Below are positions 17,675-26,238 of a stretch of DNA of 42,575 bases, one piece after another (positions within the stretch are counted from its first letter, which is position 1; the number at the start of each line of letters is the position of its first letter). Origin of the DNA: Caulobacter sp. (lineage in GTDB: Bacteria; Pseudomonadota; Alphaproteobacteria; Caulobacterales; Caulobacteraceae). A model generated the notes under the pieces. The model saw only the letters and a program-made list of their open reading frames with translations. It was not told where the DNA came from and did not search any database. The stretch lies in contig JAGIBE010000122.1 of assembly GCA_017744495.1 (NCBI GenBank), forward strand, positions 1,496 to 44,070, read 5' to 3'. The translations under genes and the position numbers were made by a program.

Positions 17675-18681
17675 CTGACGATCGCCTTGATGACCCCCGC
17701 CGCCGGCTCCATCCAGCCGGGCAGGACTCCAGGCAGTTCGCTGAGCGTGGCGGCGTGGGTGTTCAGGGCCTTAGTCGGCACCTGGCCCGCCCGCATGGCC
17801 GCGACCACGGCGTCGAAGTCCTCGGGCGTGGCGTTGCGGCTGCCCAGCAGGGTGGTCTCGCGTTTGTGGAATTCGGGATCGGAGAAGGTGATGTCCGCAC
17901 CGACCACCGAGATCAGCACATAGGTCCCGCCGTGGCCGACATAGGCGAAGCCGGCCTCCATCGCCTTGGGCGCGCCGGTGGCGTCGAACACCACGTCGAA
18001 GAAGTCGCCGCCGGTCAGATCGGCCAGCATCTTGGGCGTGTCGTCGCTCAGCGCGATGATATGATCCGTACAAAGATGATCACGGCAGAAGTCGAGACGA
18101 TCCTGGCGGCTGTCCAGCGCCGTGACGACGCCGCCCTGCAGCTTGGCGAATAGGGCGGCGGCGATGCCGATCGGTCCGGCGCCGACCACCAGGACCGATT
18201 GGCCGGGGGTCATCCGGGCCCGGCGCACGGCGTGGGCTCCGATGGCCAGGAACTCGATCATCGCCGCCTCGTCGAGGGTCACGCCCTCGGCCTTGCGGAC
18301 GAAGCCGGCCGGTACGGTCAGGTATTCAGCCATGCCGCCGTCGCGATGGACGCCCAGAACCTGGATGTTCATGCAGCAATTGGGCTTGGCCTTGCGGCAG
18401 GCGGCGCAGGTCCCGCACGCCATGTAGGGCATGACATAGACCGGATCACCGGGAGCGAGGCCGCTGTCGTCCGGCGCCTGGGCGACCTCGCCCGCCAGTT
18501 CGTGGCCCATCACACGCGGATAGGCCAGGAACGGCTGGGTGCCTCGGAAGATGTGCATGTCGGTGCCGCAGACCCCGACGCGTCGCACCCGGATCAGCAC
18601 CTCGCCTTCCGCCCGTTCGGGGATCGGGCGGCGTTCCAGGACCAGTTCGCCGGGCGCGGCGCAGACCAGGGCGTCCATCAT
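17668..18681 (-). CDS. Zinc-dependent medium-chain alcohol dehydrogenase
   Basis: The 337-residue MDR enzyme keeps the catalytic zinc ligands (C38 in GVCGTD, H60-E61 in GHE) and the structural zinc cluster C89, C92, C95 and C103. The Rossmann motif is VVGAGPIGIAAAL. Resemblance is to the L-galactonate/L-gulonate 5-dehydrogenase and sorbitol-dehydrogenase-like group. Its step in this operon is uncertain: it could oxidise a sugar acid at C5, or handle lactaldehyde/propanediol made by aldol cleavage. The operon start has two adjacent ATGs (18681 and 18678). It lies one base after the transporter stop and overlaps the lactonase gene. Confidence 0.88.
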   Translation of the reverse strand: MMDALVCAAPGELVLERRPIPERAEGEVLIRVRRVGVCGTDMHIFRGTQPFLAYPRVMGHELAGEVAQAPDDSGLAPGDPVYVMPYMACGTCAACRKAKPNCCMNIQVLGVHRDGGMAEYLTVPAGFVRKAEGVTLDEAAMIEFLAIGAHAVRRARMTPGQSVLVVGAGPIGIAAALFAKLQGGVVTALDSRQDRLDFCRDHLCTDHIIALSDDTPKMLADLTGGDFFDVVFDATGAPKAMEAGFAYVGHGGTYVLISVVGADITFSDPEFHKRETTLLGSRNATPEDFDAVVAAMRAGQVPTKALNTHAATLSELPGVLPGWMEPAAGVIKAIVRC

Positions 18682-18682
18682 C

Positions 18683-19987
18683 CTAGTGGGCTCCCGCTGG
18701 GGCGGCCTGGAGATCTTCCCGCGCTGTCCGTCCGGCCGTGAAGCCGAACAGTCCGACCACGGCGAAGCAGGCGCAGGGGATCAGGATGGCGAAGTTGATG
18801 GCGCTGGCGTCCGACAGTGCGCCCATGGCCGCCGTCAGCACCGCCCCGCCGATGATGCTCATGACCAGGAACGACGACCCGGTCTTCGTCAGAGCGCCCA
18901 GCCCCTTCAGCGATCCGGCGAAGATGGTGGGGAACATGATCGACATGAAGACGCTGGTGGCCGCCAAGGCGTAGAGCCCGACCTTTCCGCCCATCAGGGC
19001 CGCCACCAGCGTCAGGCCGACATTGATCGCCGCGAACAGGCCCATCAGCTGCGACGGGCGCACTCGGCTCATGGCGGCCGTACCGATGAAGCGTCCGGCC
19101 ATGAACCCGACCAGGGACCAGGAGAGATAGGCCGCGGCGGTCTTTTCACCCATGCCCGGAATCTCGTGCTGGGCGTAGCGGATCATGTAGCTCCAGACCC
19201 CGACCTGGGCGCCGACATAGAAGAACTGGGCCGCCACCCCGAACAGGAAGCGGGGTCGGGCCAGCAGGGCGGGGATGGCCTGGGCGGCGGGCAGGCCGGC
19301 CTCGGCCTCGTTGCGATCGGGACGTCCGGCCTGGTGCGGGAACTTGGTCAACGCCACCAGCAGGGCCCAGGCCAGCACCACCCCGGCGATGACCAGATAG
19401 GGGGTTTGGGTCGAATGGGCCTCGGCGGTCTGGAAGGCGTCCAACTGGGCCGGCGTCATGGCCGCGAACTGCGCCTTGGTCGGCTCGACGCCCGACAGGA
19501 TGAACTGACGGCCGACGACCACGGCGGTGATCGAACCCAGCGGGTTGAAGGCCTGGGCGAAGTTCAGGCGCTGCTCGGCCTTGGCCGGATCGCCCAGCAC
19601 GGTGATCAGCGGATTGGCCGAGGTCTCCAGGAACGCCAGGCCCGAGGCCAGCACGAACAGGGCGGCCAGGAACCATGAGTATTGGCGCACCTCCGCGGCC
19701 GGATAGAACAGCAGGGCGCCAAGGCCGAACAGCAGCAGGCCGACGATCACCGCGGCTTTGTAGCCGTAGCGGCGCATCACCATGCTGGCCGGTAGAGCCA
19801 GGAAGAAATAGCCGAGATAGAAGGCCATCTGCACCAAGCCCGACTGAAGGTCGTTGAGGAAGAAGGCCTTTTTCAGATGCGGGATCAGCACGTCGTTGAG
19901 GTTGTTGGCCACCCCCCACAGGAAGAACAGGGCGACGATCAGGATCAGGGGCGCGAGCGCCGTCCTTTGCGATGGGCTTTTATCCAA
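18683..19987 (-). CDS. fucP: L-fucose:H+ symporter family MFS permease
   Basis: The 434-residue inner-membrane protein has 12 membrane segments and the FucP family hallmarks: FFLWGVANNLNDVLIPHLKK in helix 1, FLETSANPLITVLG in the middle, and FAQAFNPLGSITAVVVGR. FucP family members import L-fucose, and relatives import glucose, galactose or N-acetylglucosamine, so the sugar is supported mainly by the surrounding genes. The start appears to be a TTG at 19987, eight bases after GGAGG; no in-frame ATG occurs before helix 1. It is the promoter-proximal gene of the eight-gene minus-strand operon and is divergent from the mutarotase. Confidence 0.87.
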   Translation of the reverse strand: MDKSPSQRTALAPLILIVALFFLWGVANNLNDVLIPHLKKAFFLNDLQSGLVQMAFYLGYFFLALPASMVMRRYGYKAAVIVGLLLFGLGALLFYPAAEVRQYSWFLAALFVLASGLAFLETSANPLITVLGDPAKAEQRLNFAQAFNPLGSITAVVVGRQFILSGVEPTKAQFAAMTPAQLDAFQTAEAHSTQTPYLVIAGVVLAWALLVALTKFPHQAGRPDRNEAEAGLPAAQAIPALLARPRFLFGVAAQFFYVGAQVGVWSYMIRYAQHEIPGMGEKTAAAYLSWSLVGFMAGRFIGTAAMSRVRPSQLMGLFAAINVGLTLVAALMGGKVGLYALAATSVFMSIMFPTIFAGSLKGLGALTKTGSSFLVMSIIGGAVLTAAMGALSDASAINFAILIPCACFAVVGLFGFTAGRTAREDLQAAPAGAH

Positions 19988-20042
19988 GGTGGGTTCCTCC
20001 CGTGGGGACGGTTGACCCGCTCCCGTTTGTCTGGAACGAAAG

Positions 20043-20056
20043 CATCACATGTGATG
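20043..20056. promoter_or_regulatory. Palindromic operator candidate in the fucP/mutarotase divergent promoter
   Basis: CATCACATGTGATG is a perfect 14-bp palindrome in the 120-bp gap between the two divergent starts. On the minus strand a TTGACGC (20067 to 20061) matches the Caulobacter -35 pattern, and the palindrome falls between it and a weak -10-like GCTTTCGT, where a bound repressor would block transcription. The operon's own IclR protein is the natural candidate to bind here. Confidence 0.6.
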
Positions 20057-20107
20057 TACCGCGTCAAATATGAAAATAAAGCGGCGCTCTAGGGAAGGAG
20101 ATACCGG

Positions 20108-20488
20108 ATGCGGCACTGCCTGGCGCTGGACCTGCACGACGACCCGGAAACGATCGCCGCTTACAAGCGCTGGCACGCGCCTGGCGGGCCGCCCGAGGCG
20201 GTGACCCGGTCGATCCGCGCGGCGGGCATCCTGAGCATGGAAATCTGGCTGACCGGGCCCCGCCTCTTCATGATCATGGAAACCGGCCCCGACTTCTCGC
20301 CCGAAGCCAAGGCCGCCGCCGACGCCGCCGACCCGGACGTCCAGGCTTGGGAGGCGATGATGGGCGCCCTGCAGAAGACCCTGCCTTGGGCCGCGCCGGG
20401 CGAGAAATGGACGCCGGCGGTCCGCATCTACGATCTGGCTGAACAGGGCTCCGGGATCGGGGGAGAAGGCGTTCCGCGGCGGCGGTGA
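20108..20488 (+). CDS. RhaM-family sugar mutarotase, probable L-fucose mutarotase
   Basis: The 126-residue protein belongs to the L-rhamnose mutarotase (RhaM/YiiL) family, ferredoxin-like dimers that interconvert the alpha and beta anomers of 6-deoxy sugars. The start RHCLALDLHDDPETIAAYKR and the YKRWH segment place the expected active residues at Tyr19 and His23, with Trp22 beside them and Trp80 later. Some family members act on L-fucose rather than L-rhamnose. A strong AAGGAG site precedes the ATG. It is divergent from fucP, so anomer interconversion and uptake share a control region. The last 15 residues (GSGIGGEGVPRRR) look like a non-conserved tail. Confidence 0.82.
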   Translation: MRHCLALDLHDDPETIAAYKRWHAPGGPPEAVTRSIRAAGILSMEIWLTGPRLFMIMETGPDFSPEAKAAADAADPDVQAWEAMMGALQKTLPWAAPGEKWTPAVRIYDLAEQGSGIGGEGVPRRR

Positions 20489-20537
20489 TCGTCGAACGCC
20501 GTTTCTCCGTTGAAAGCCGGGGTTGGGTCGTGCGGTA

Positions 20538-20552
20538 ATGGGATCGTCCCAT
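20538..20552. promoter_or_regulatory. Palindrome upstream of the dienelactone hydrolase gene
   Basis: ATGGGA, TCG, TCCCAT forms a perfect interrupted palindrome 29 bases before the hydrolase ATG. It could be an operator or a leader hairpin. No clear -10 or -35 is placed around it. Confidence 0.35.
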
Positions 20553-20580
20553 CCCCGCCGCACCGACGGAGACTGCTCGC

Positions 20581-21447
20581 ATGTGTGACGACGATATCCA
20601 CCCGGGTTTGATCCACGATCCCCGCCTGTCGCGCCGGGCGTTCGGCCTGGCCGCCGCCGCCCTGGGCGGCATCGCCGCCACCTCGGCCGGCGCCCAAAGT
20701 CCGGTCGTCGAGAAGGACGTCGAGGTCAAGACCCCCGATGGCGTCTCCGATGCCGCCCTTTTCTATCCCGAGGGAAAGGGCAAGTGGCCGGCGGTGCTGA
20801 TCTGGCCCGACATCCTGAGCCTGCGGCCGGTGTTCCGCGACATGGGCAAGCGCCTGGCGGCGGCCGGCTACGTGGTGCTGGTCCCCAACCTCTATTATCG
20901 GGTCAAGAAGGCGCCGGTGATCGACGGGACGTTCGACTTCTCCAAGCCGGCCGATCGTGAAAAGCTGAGCCCGCTGCGGGCCACCGTGACGCCGGAAGGC
21001 ACTGATCGCGACGCCGTCGCCTATCTCGCCTTCCTCGACGCCCAGCCTCAGACCAACAAGTCCAAGAAGGCCGGCGTCCAGGGCTACTGCATGGGCGGTC
21101 CGCTGTCGTTCCGCACCGCCGGGGCGGTACCGAACCGCATCGGCGCGGTGGCCACCTTCCACGGCGGCGGCCTAGTCACCGATCAGCCGACCAGCCCGCA
21201 CCTGCTGATCCCCAAAACCCACGCCGAATATCTGATCGAGGTCGCCGACAACGATGACAAGCAGGACCCGTCCGTGAAGGACAAGCTGAAGGCCGCCTTC
21301 GCCAAGGCCAAGCGCCCGGCCCAGGTCGAGGTCTTCGAGGGCGCGGCCCACGGTTGGACCGTCCAGGGCAGCGCGGTTTACAACGAGCCGGCCGCCGAGA
21401 AGGCGTGGGCCAACCTGCTGGCGCTCTACAAGCGCGCCCTGGCCTAG
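20581..21447 (+). CDS. Dienelactone hydrolase family protein with Tat signal
   Basis: The 288-residue alpha/beta hydrolase carries a twin-arginine signal (LSRRAFGLAAAALGG, about residues 16-30), so it is probably exported folded to the periplasm. The nucleophile is Cys170 in GYCMGG, typical of dienelactone hydrolases, and the catalytic His is His257 in GAAHGW; the Asp lies near VADNDDKQD. Classical members open the lactone of chlorocatechol breakdown, but exported COG0412 relatives have broader or unknown ester substrates, and no aromatic pathway genes are nearby. The ATG at 20581 gives 15 residues before the twin arginines, which is acceptable for a Tat signal. Confidence 0.88.
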   Translation: MCDDDIHPGLIHDPRLSRRAFGLAAAALGGIAATSAGAQSPVVEKDVEVKTPDGVSDAALFYPEGKGKWPAVLIWPDILSLRPVFRDMGKRLAAAGYVVLVPNLYYRVKKAPVIDGTFDFSKPADREKLSPLRATVTPEGTDRDAVAYLAFLDAQPQTNKSKKAGVQGYCMGGPLSFRTAGAVPNRIGAVATFHGGGLVTDQPTSPHLLIPKTHAEYLIEVADNDDKQDPSVKDKLKAAFAKAKRPAQVEVFEGAAHGWTVQGSAVYNEPAAEKAWANLLALYKRALA

Positions 21448-21470
21448 TTCGGCCGACTTCTGGCCCGACC

Positions 21471-21509
21471 TCTAGCCTTGTCGCGTAACTGTCGTGCGGC
21501 AAGGCTAGA
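21471..21509. other. Long intergenic stem-loop
   Basis: TCTAGCCTTG (21471-21480) pairs perfectly with CAAGGCTAGA (21500-21509), and the stem can extend inward by CGC/GCG plus wobble pairs, giving about 15 pairs. No T-run follows, so this is not a textbook terminator. It lies 24 bases after the hydrolase stop and 43 bases before the phosphatase ATG. Confidence 0.5.
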
Positions 21510-21552
21510 CGACCCCGCTACTGGTTTATCCGATGGACGCGAGGGGGGCTGC

Positions 21553-22803
21553 ATGACCACGATTGGAAAGCTGACGATCACGGCGGCGCTCCTGCTCGCA
21601 CCCACCATGGCTTTCGCCGCCCCGGCCGGCCCCGGTTCGGACTTGAAGCTGGAGCGCGTGGTCATGCTGATGCGCCACGGCGTGCGTCCGCCGACCAAGG
21701 CCCAGGCCACGCCGGAGGGCACGACCGCCCAGCCCTGGTCCAGCTGGACCACGCCTTATGGCGACCTGACCGCGCATGGCGCGGAAGGCGCGCGGCTGAT
21801 GGGCGTCTACAACCGGACCTTCCTGGCCTCGCGCGGCCTGCTGCCGCGCGACGGCTGCGCGCCGGCGGGCGAGGTGGTGGTCTGGGCCAGCGGCAAGTCT
21901 CGCGCCATCAAGACCGCCGAGGCCTTCACGGCCGGCCTGCAGCCCGGCTGCGGGATCGCTGTGGCCCATCCCGACAGCGAGGACAATGATCCGGTCTTCC
22001 ACCCGCTGGACAGCGGCGAGAAACTGGACGGGGCCATCGCTCTGAAGGCCGCCCAGCGGATGGAGCCTGGTCTGGCGGCCGAGACTCGCCTGCACGCGGC
22101 CGAGTTCGCGATCCTGCAGAAGGTGCTGGGCTGCGATCCGGCCACCAAGGCCGGCTGCGGCGTCGCCCGACGTCCGTCCAGCCTGAAGGCCAATCCGCAC
22201 GAAGGGCCCGACGTCGAAGGCGCGCTGGCCGTCGCCTCCACCGCCGGTCAGACCGTGCTGCTCGAATATGTCGAGGGCAAGCCGATGGACCAGGTCGGCT
22301 GGGGCCGCGCCACGAAGGCGGATATCCAGGCGATGCTGCGCTTCCACACGATCAAGTTCCGCTACGAGGCCCGGCCGGCCTATGTGGCCGAGCGCTACGC
22401 CGCTCCGATCGCCAAGCGCATCCTGGCGACGCTGAACGGCGAGGACGGCGCGGGCCGGGTGACCCTGCTGGTCGGCCACGATACCAATATCGCCGCCCTG
22501 GGCGGCTTCCTCGACGTCCATTTCACCGCCGCGGACTATCCGCGGGACGACCCGCCGCCCGGCGGGGCCATGGGCTTCGAGTTGCTGAAGGACGCCGGCG
22601 GCCGGGCGTTCGTGCGCGGCTTCTACACCGCCCAGACCATGGACCAGCTGCGCGAGCTCCAGCTCCTGACCGTGGCCAATCCGCCGGCCTACGCCTATTT
22701 TCCGATCCCCGGCTGTAGCGTCGCGGGCGACGCCACGCTCTGTCCGCTCAAGACCTTCAGCAAGGTCGTCGGGGCCAAGCTGGCGGCGCCGGCCGCGCGC
22801 TGA
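21553..22803 (+). CDS. Exported histidine acid phosphatase (AppA/Agp-like)
   Basis: The 416-residue protein belongs to branch 2 of the histidine phosphatase superfamily. The phosphate-accepting motif RHGVRPPT begins at Arg41 with nucleophile His42, and the proton-donor HD pair is His309-Asp310 in GHDTNIAALGG. It carries an N-terminal signal peptide (LTITAALLLAPTMAFAAPA), so it acts in the periplasm on sugar phosphates, phytate or other phosphomonoesters. Six or more Cys in the mature part suggest disulfides. The ATG at 21553 follows GAGGGGG, a good site; the longer frame from 21478 would cut into the stem-loop region and lacks a signal. Its stop is six bases from the convergent LysR gene. Confidence 0.92.
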   Translation: MTTIGKLTITAALLLAPTMAFAAPAGPGSDLKLERVVMLMRHGVRPPTKAQATPEGTTAQPWSSWTTPYGDLTAHGAEGARLMGVYNRTFLASRGLLPRDGCAPAGEVVVWASGKSRAIKTAEAFTAGLQPGCGIAVAHPDSEDNDPVFHPLDSGEKLDGAIALKAAQRMEPGLAAETRLHAAEFAILQKVLGCDPATKAGCGVARRPSSLKANPHEGPDVEGALAVASTAGQTVLLEYVEGKPMDQVGWGRATKADIQAMLRFHTIKFRYEARPAYVAERYAAPIAKRILATLNGEDGAGRVTLLVGHDTNIAALGGFLDVHFTAADYPRDDPPPGGAMGFELLKDAGGRAFVRGFYTAQTMDQLRELQLLTVANPPAYAYFPIPGCSVAGDATLCPLKTFSKVVGAKLAAPAAR

Positions 22804-22809
22804 GGTCGG

Positions 22810-23724
22810 TCAGGCCTGTCCAAGCAGATCGACTTCCGTCACCAGGAAGTCGATCAGCGCCCGCACCCGACTGGGCAGCTGGCCGCCGTGGCCGACATAG
22901 ACCGCGTGCAGCTCCTCCACGTCGCCGGGATTATAGGTCTCCAGCACCGGGACCAGACGGCCGGCGGCGATGTCGGGGCCGATGTGGAAGTGCGACAGCC
23001 GGGCCAGGCCCTGACCGACCAGGACCAGCTGGCGCGAGGTCTCGCCGTCGCCGGCCGTGGCGTCGCCGTGGACCGGCAGGGACAGCCGCTGATCGCCGTC
23101 GACGAACGGCCACTTGTCGCAGTGACGCGTGAAGTTGAAGCCGATGCAGTTGTGGTCAGCTAGGTCGCGCGGCGTCGCGGGTGCGCCGTGGCGGGCCAGA
23201 TAGGCGGGCGAGGCGACCACGGCCATCGGGCTCTCGCCCAGCTTGCGGGCCATCAACTGCGAGGCGCGCATAGGTCCCACCCGGATGGCGACGTCGGTGC
23301 GGGCGTCCATGAGGTCCACGACCGTGTCGCTGAGCACGATGTCGAGGACCACCTTCGGATAGGCCGCCGAGAAGCGCGGAACCAGCGGCAGCAGGTGGTG
23401 CAGGCCGAACGGCACGTTGGAATTGATCCGCACTCGGCCGCGCGGCGTGGTGCTGGCGGCGACGGCGCTCTCGGCCTCGTCCAGGTCGGCCAGCACCCGC
23501 AGGGTCCGCTGGTGGAACAGCTCGCCCTCGGCGGTCAGGGTCAGCTTGCGGGTCGAGCGGTTGATCAGGCGCGCGCCCAGCCGGGCCTCCATCCGGCCGA
23601 TCAGCTTGCTGACCGCCGAGGGCGTCATCTTCAGTTCCCGGGCGGCGGGGGACAGTCCGCCCAGCTCCACGACGCGGGCGAAGACTTCCATCTCGCCCGA
23701 GCGGTTGATCTCCAGCCTGGCCAT
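22810..23724 (-). CDS. LysR family transcriptional regulator
   Basis: The 304-residue LysR regulator has the N-terminal winged helix (FARVVELGGLSPAARELKMTPSAVSKLIGRM is the core, about 15-45) and a substrate-binding domain from about residue 92 (GRVRINSNVPFGLHHLLPLV). It resembles the CrgA/AaeR-type subgroup that controls efflux and oxidoreductase genes. It is divergent from an MFS exporter across a 52-bp gap, the classic layout for a LysR protein controlling its neighbour; the aldo/keto reductase after the exporter probably belongs to the same regulon. Confidence 0.92.
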   Translation of the reverse strand: MARLEINRSGEMEVFARVVELGGLSPAARELKMTPSAVSKLIGRMEARLGARLINRSTRKLTLTAEGELFHQRTLRVLADLDEAESAVAASTTPRGRVRINSNVPFGLHHLLPLVPRFSAAYPKVVLDIVLSDTVVDLMDARTDVAIRVGPMRASQLMARKLGESPMAVVASPAYLARHGAPATPRDLADHNCIGFNFTRHCDKWPFVDGDQRLSLPVHGDATAGDGETSRQLVLVGQGLARLSHFHIGPDIAAGRLVPVLETYNPGDVEELHAVYVGHGGQLPSRVRALIDFLVTEVDLLGQA

Positions 23725-23776
23725 CTTTGACTTGAACTCACAACTGCGTTTCGTTCATCCAATCTAATTCATAGGG

Positions 23777-24994
23777 ATGATGCGCACCATCTCCGCGGTT
23801 CGAAACCTCCGGAGTCCTCTGACCGTGCCCCTCGCCCTCTACGCCCTGACTGTCGGCGCCTTCGGGATCGGCGTCACCGAATTCGTCATCATGGGCCTGC
23901 TGATGCAGGTCTCGGCCGACCTCGGCGTCTCGATCCCGCAGGCCGGCCTGCTCATGACCGGCTACGCCCTGGGCGTGTTCGTCGGCGCCCCGATCCTGAC
24001 GATCGCCACCCGCCGCCTGCCGCGTAAGACCACCCTGCTGGTATTGATGGCTATCTTCACGATCGGCAATGTCGCCGCCGCGTTGGCCCCGACCTACGGC
24101 CTGCTGATGGTCGCGCGGATCGTCACGGCCCTGGCTCACGGGACGTTCTTCGGCGTCGGCTCGCTGGTCGCCGTCAGCTTGGTCCCGCCCCAGCGCAAGG
24201 CCTCGGCCATCGCCATCATGTTCACCGGCCTGACCCTGGCGACCCTGCTGGGTGTGCCGTTCGGCTCCTGGCTGGGCCTAGCCTTCGGCTGGCGCGCCAC
24301 CTTCTGGGCCGTGGGCGCGATCGGCCTCCTGGCCTTCGTCGTGCTGGCCGCCCTGGTCCCGCGCGAAAAGGAAGTCGCCGAACCCGCCCCGCTGCGCGAG
24401 GAGTTCGCCGTCCTGGCTCGCCCGCAGGTGCAGATGGGCCTGGCCATGACCGTCCTGGGCTTCGGCGGTGTGTTCGCGGTCTTCACCTACATCCAGCCGA
24501 TCCTGACCGAGCTGGCCGGCTTCTCGAAAGAAGCCGTCTCGCCGATCCTGCTGGTGTTCGGCGCCGGCCTGGTCGGCGGCAACCTGTTGGGCGGACGTTG
24601 GGCCGATAAGGCCCTGGCCCCGGCCCTGCTGGGGAGCCTGGCCATCCTGACCCTGGTGCTGGTCGCCTCGGCCTTCGGCTTCCACGATCGGATCGGGGCG
24701 GTGGTCGCCGCCTTCGGTCTCGGCGCGGCCGCCTTCGCCACCGTCGCCCCGCTGCAGATGCGGGTCCTGTCGCAGGCCGGCGGCGCGGGCCAGGGCCTGG
24801 CCTCCAGTCTCAACATCGCCGCCTTCAACCTGGGGAACGCCTTCGGGGCCTGGCTCGGCGGGGCGGTGATCGCCCACGGCCCGGGCCTGGCCGCCGTGCC
24901 CTCGGTCGCCGCCGCCGTGCCTCTGTCGGCCCTTGCCCTGGCCGCCTTCAGCCTCTCCCTTGAGCGCCGCGTTTCCCGCGTCGCCGCCCTCTGA
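23777..24994 (+). CDS. MFS exporter, DHA1 family (AraJ/YdhP/NepI-like)
   Basis: The 405-residue protein has 12 membrane segments and DHA1 motifs: LALYALTVGAFGIGVTEFVI in helix 1, PILTIATRRLPRKTTL as loop 2-3 motif A, and ARIVTALAHGTFFGVGS in helix 4. Relatives export arabinose, purine ribonucleosides or drugs. The annotated ATG at 23777 has no convincing ribosome site. A GTG at 23825, ten bases after GGAG and directly before PLALYALTVGAF, where many homologues begin, is a credible alternative start. Divergent from the LysR gene and 21 bases ahead of the aldo/keto reductase, with which it is probably co-transcribed. Confidence 0.88.
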   Translation: MMRTISAVRNLRSPLTVPLALYALTVGAFGIGVTEFVIMGLLMQVSADLGVSIPQAGLLMTGYALGVFVGAPILTIATRRLPRKTTLLVLMAIFTIGNVAAALAPTYGLLMVARIVTALAHGTFFGVGSLVAVSLVPPQRKASAIAIMFTGLTLATLLGVPFGSWLGLAFGWRATFWAVGAIGLLAFVVLAALVPREKEVAEPAPLREEFAVLARPQVQMGLAMTVLGFGGVFAVFTYIQPILTELAGFSKEAVSPILLVFGAGLVGGNLLGGRWADKALAPALLGSLAILTLVLVASAFGFHDRIGAVVAAFGLGAAAFATVAPLQMRVLSQAGGAGQGLASSLNIAAFNLGNAFGAWLGGAVIAHGPGLAAVPSVAAAVPLSALALAAFSLSLERRVSRVAAL

Positions 24995-25015
24995 TCTCAA
25001 TAAGGACGTCGGATC

Positions 25016-26050
25016 ATGGAATATCGCCAACTCGGAAAATCGGGTCTGAAGGTCCCAGCCCTCAGCTTCGGCGCGGGCACCTTCGGCGGCAGCGGGCCGC
25101 TGTTCAGCCATTGGGGCGACACCGATGCGCGCGAGGCTCGCCGGATCATCGAGATCTGCCTGGAGGACGGGGTCAATCTGTTCGACACCGCCGACGTCTA
25201 TTCGAACGGCGCCTCGGAGGAGATCCTCGGCGCGGCCCTGGAAGGCGTCCGCGACCAGGCCCTGATCTCGACCAAGCTGGGCCTGCCCACCGGCGGCGGC
25301 CCGCTGGACGGCGGGACCTCGCGCCTCCGCCTGGTGCGCGGTGTCGAGGCGGCGTTGAAGCGCTTGCGCACCGACCACATCGACCTGCTGCAACTGCACG
25401 CCTTCGACGCCTTCACTCCGGTCGAGGAGGTGCTGTCGGCTCTCGACGACCTCGTGCGGTCCGGCAAGGTCCTCTATGTCGGCGCCTCCAACTTCTCCGG
25501 CTGGCAGCTGATGAAGTCGCTGGCCGTCGCCGACGCCCACGGCTGGCCGCGCTATGTCGCCAATCAGGCCTACTATTCGCTGGTCGGGCGCGACTACGAA
25601 CATGAGCTGATGCCGTTGGGGATCGACCAGGGCGTCGGGGCCTTGGTCTGGAGCCCGCTGGGCTGGGGACGCCTGACCGGCAAGATCCGCCGCGGCCAGC
25701 CGCTCCCCGCCGTCAGCCGTTTGCACGAGACCGCCGACATCGGCCCGCCGGTCGATGACGAAAAGCTCTACGCCGTGGTGGACGTCCTGGACGAGATCGC
25801 GGCCGAGACCGGCAGGACCTTGCCGCAGATCTCGATCAACTGGCTGCTGCGCCGGCCAACGGTGTCCAGCGTCATCGTCGGGGCTCGCAACGAGGAGCAG
25901 TTGCGCCAGAACCTCGGTGCGGTCGGCTGGAGCCTGACTCCGGACCAGGTGGCGCGCCTGGACGCCGTCAGCGCCGTCACGCCGCCCTATCCGCACTATC
26001 CCTATTGGCGTGAAGGGGGATTCCAACAGGTGAATCCGCCGCCCGTCTAA
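25016..26050 (+). CDS. Aldo/keto reductase (AKR12/voltage-gated-channel beta-like)
   Basis: The 344-residue TIM-barrel oxidoreductase has the tetrad Asp57, Tyr62 (NLFDTADVYSNG), Lys87 (ISTKLG) and His in LLQLHAFD, followed by the NADPH-binding GARNEEQLRQNLGA near the C-terminus. The MEYRQLGKSGLKVPALSFG opening is typical of general aldehyde/sugar reductases. The substrate is unknown. It follows the MFS exporter under probable LysR control, suggesting a detoxification module for a reactive carbonyl: export plus reduction. AAGGA lies ten bases before the ATG. Confidence 0.9.
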   Translation: MEYRQLGKSGLKVPALSFGAGTFGGSGPLFSHWGDTDAREARRIIEICLEDGVNLFDTADVYSNGASEEILGAALEGVRDQALISTKLGLPTGGGPLDGGTSRLRLVRGVEAALKRLRTDHIDLLQLHAFDAFTPVEEVLSALDDLVRSGKVLYVGASNFSGWQLMKSLAVADAHGWPRYVANQAYYSLVGRDYEHELMPLGIDQGVGALVWSPLGWGRLTGKIRRGQPLPAVSRLHETADIGPPVDDEKLYAVVDVLDEIAAETGRTLPQISINWLLRRPTVSSVIVGARNEEQLRQNLGAVGWSLTPDQVARLDAVSAVTPPYPHYPYWREGGFQQVNPPPV

Positions 26051-26238
26051 GCTTGTCTGAACGCGCTCGGGTTCTTGCACGAATGCGCACGGGCGAAAGG
26101 CCACGCCGCGAAATGCGGCGCCGGTCGCAAGCTCCAGCGGCGCCGCGCGGCCAATCGCGCGACGTCGCGTCCGCTTGATTGACCCGTCGGAAGCCGCCGC
26201 CTCGCATAGCCCCAAGCAACAGACAAAAGGGGTCGTGC

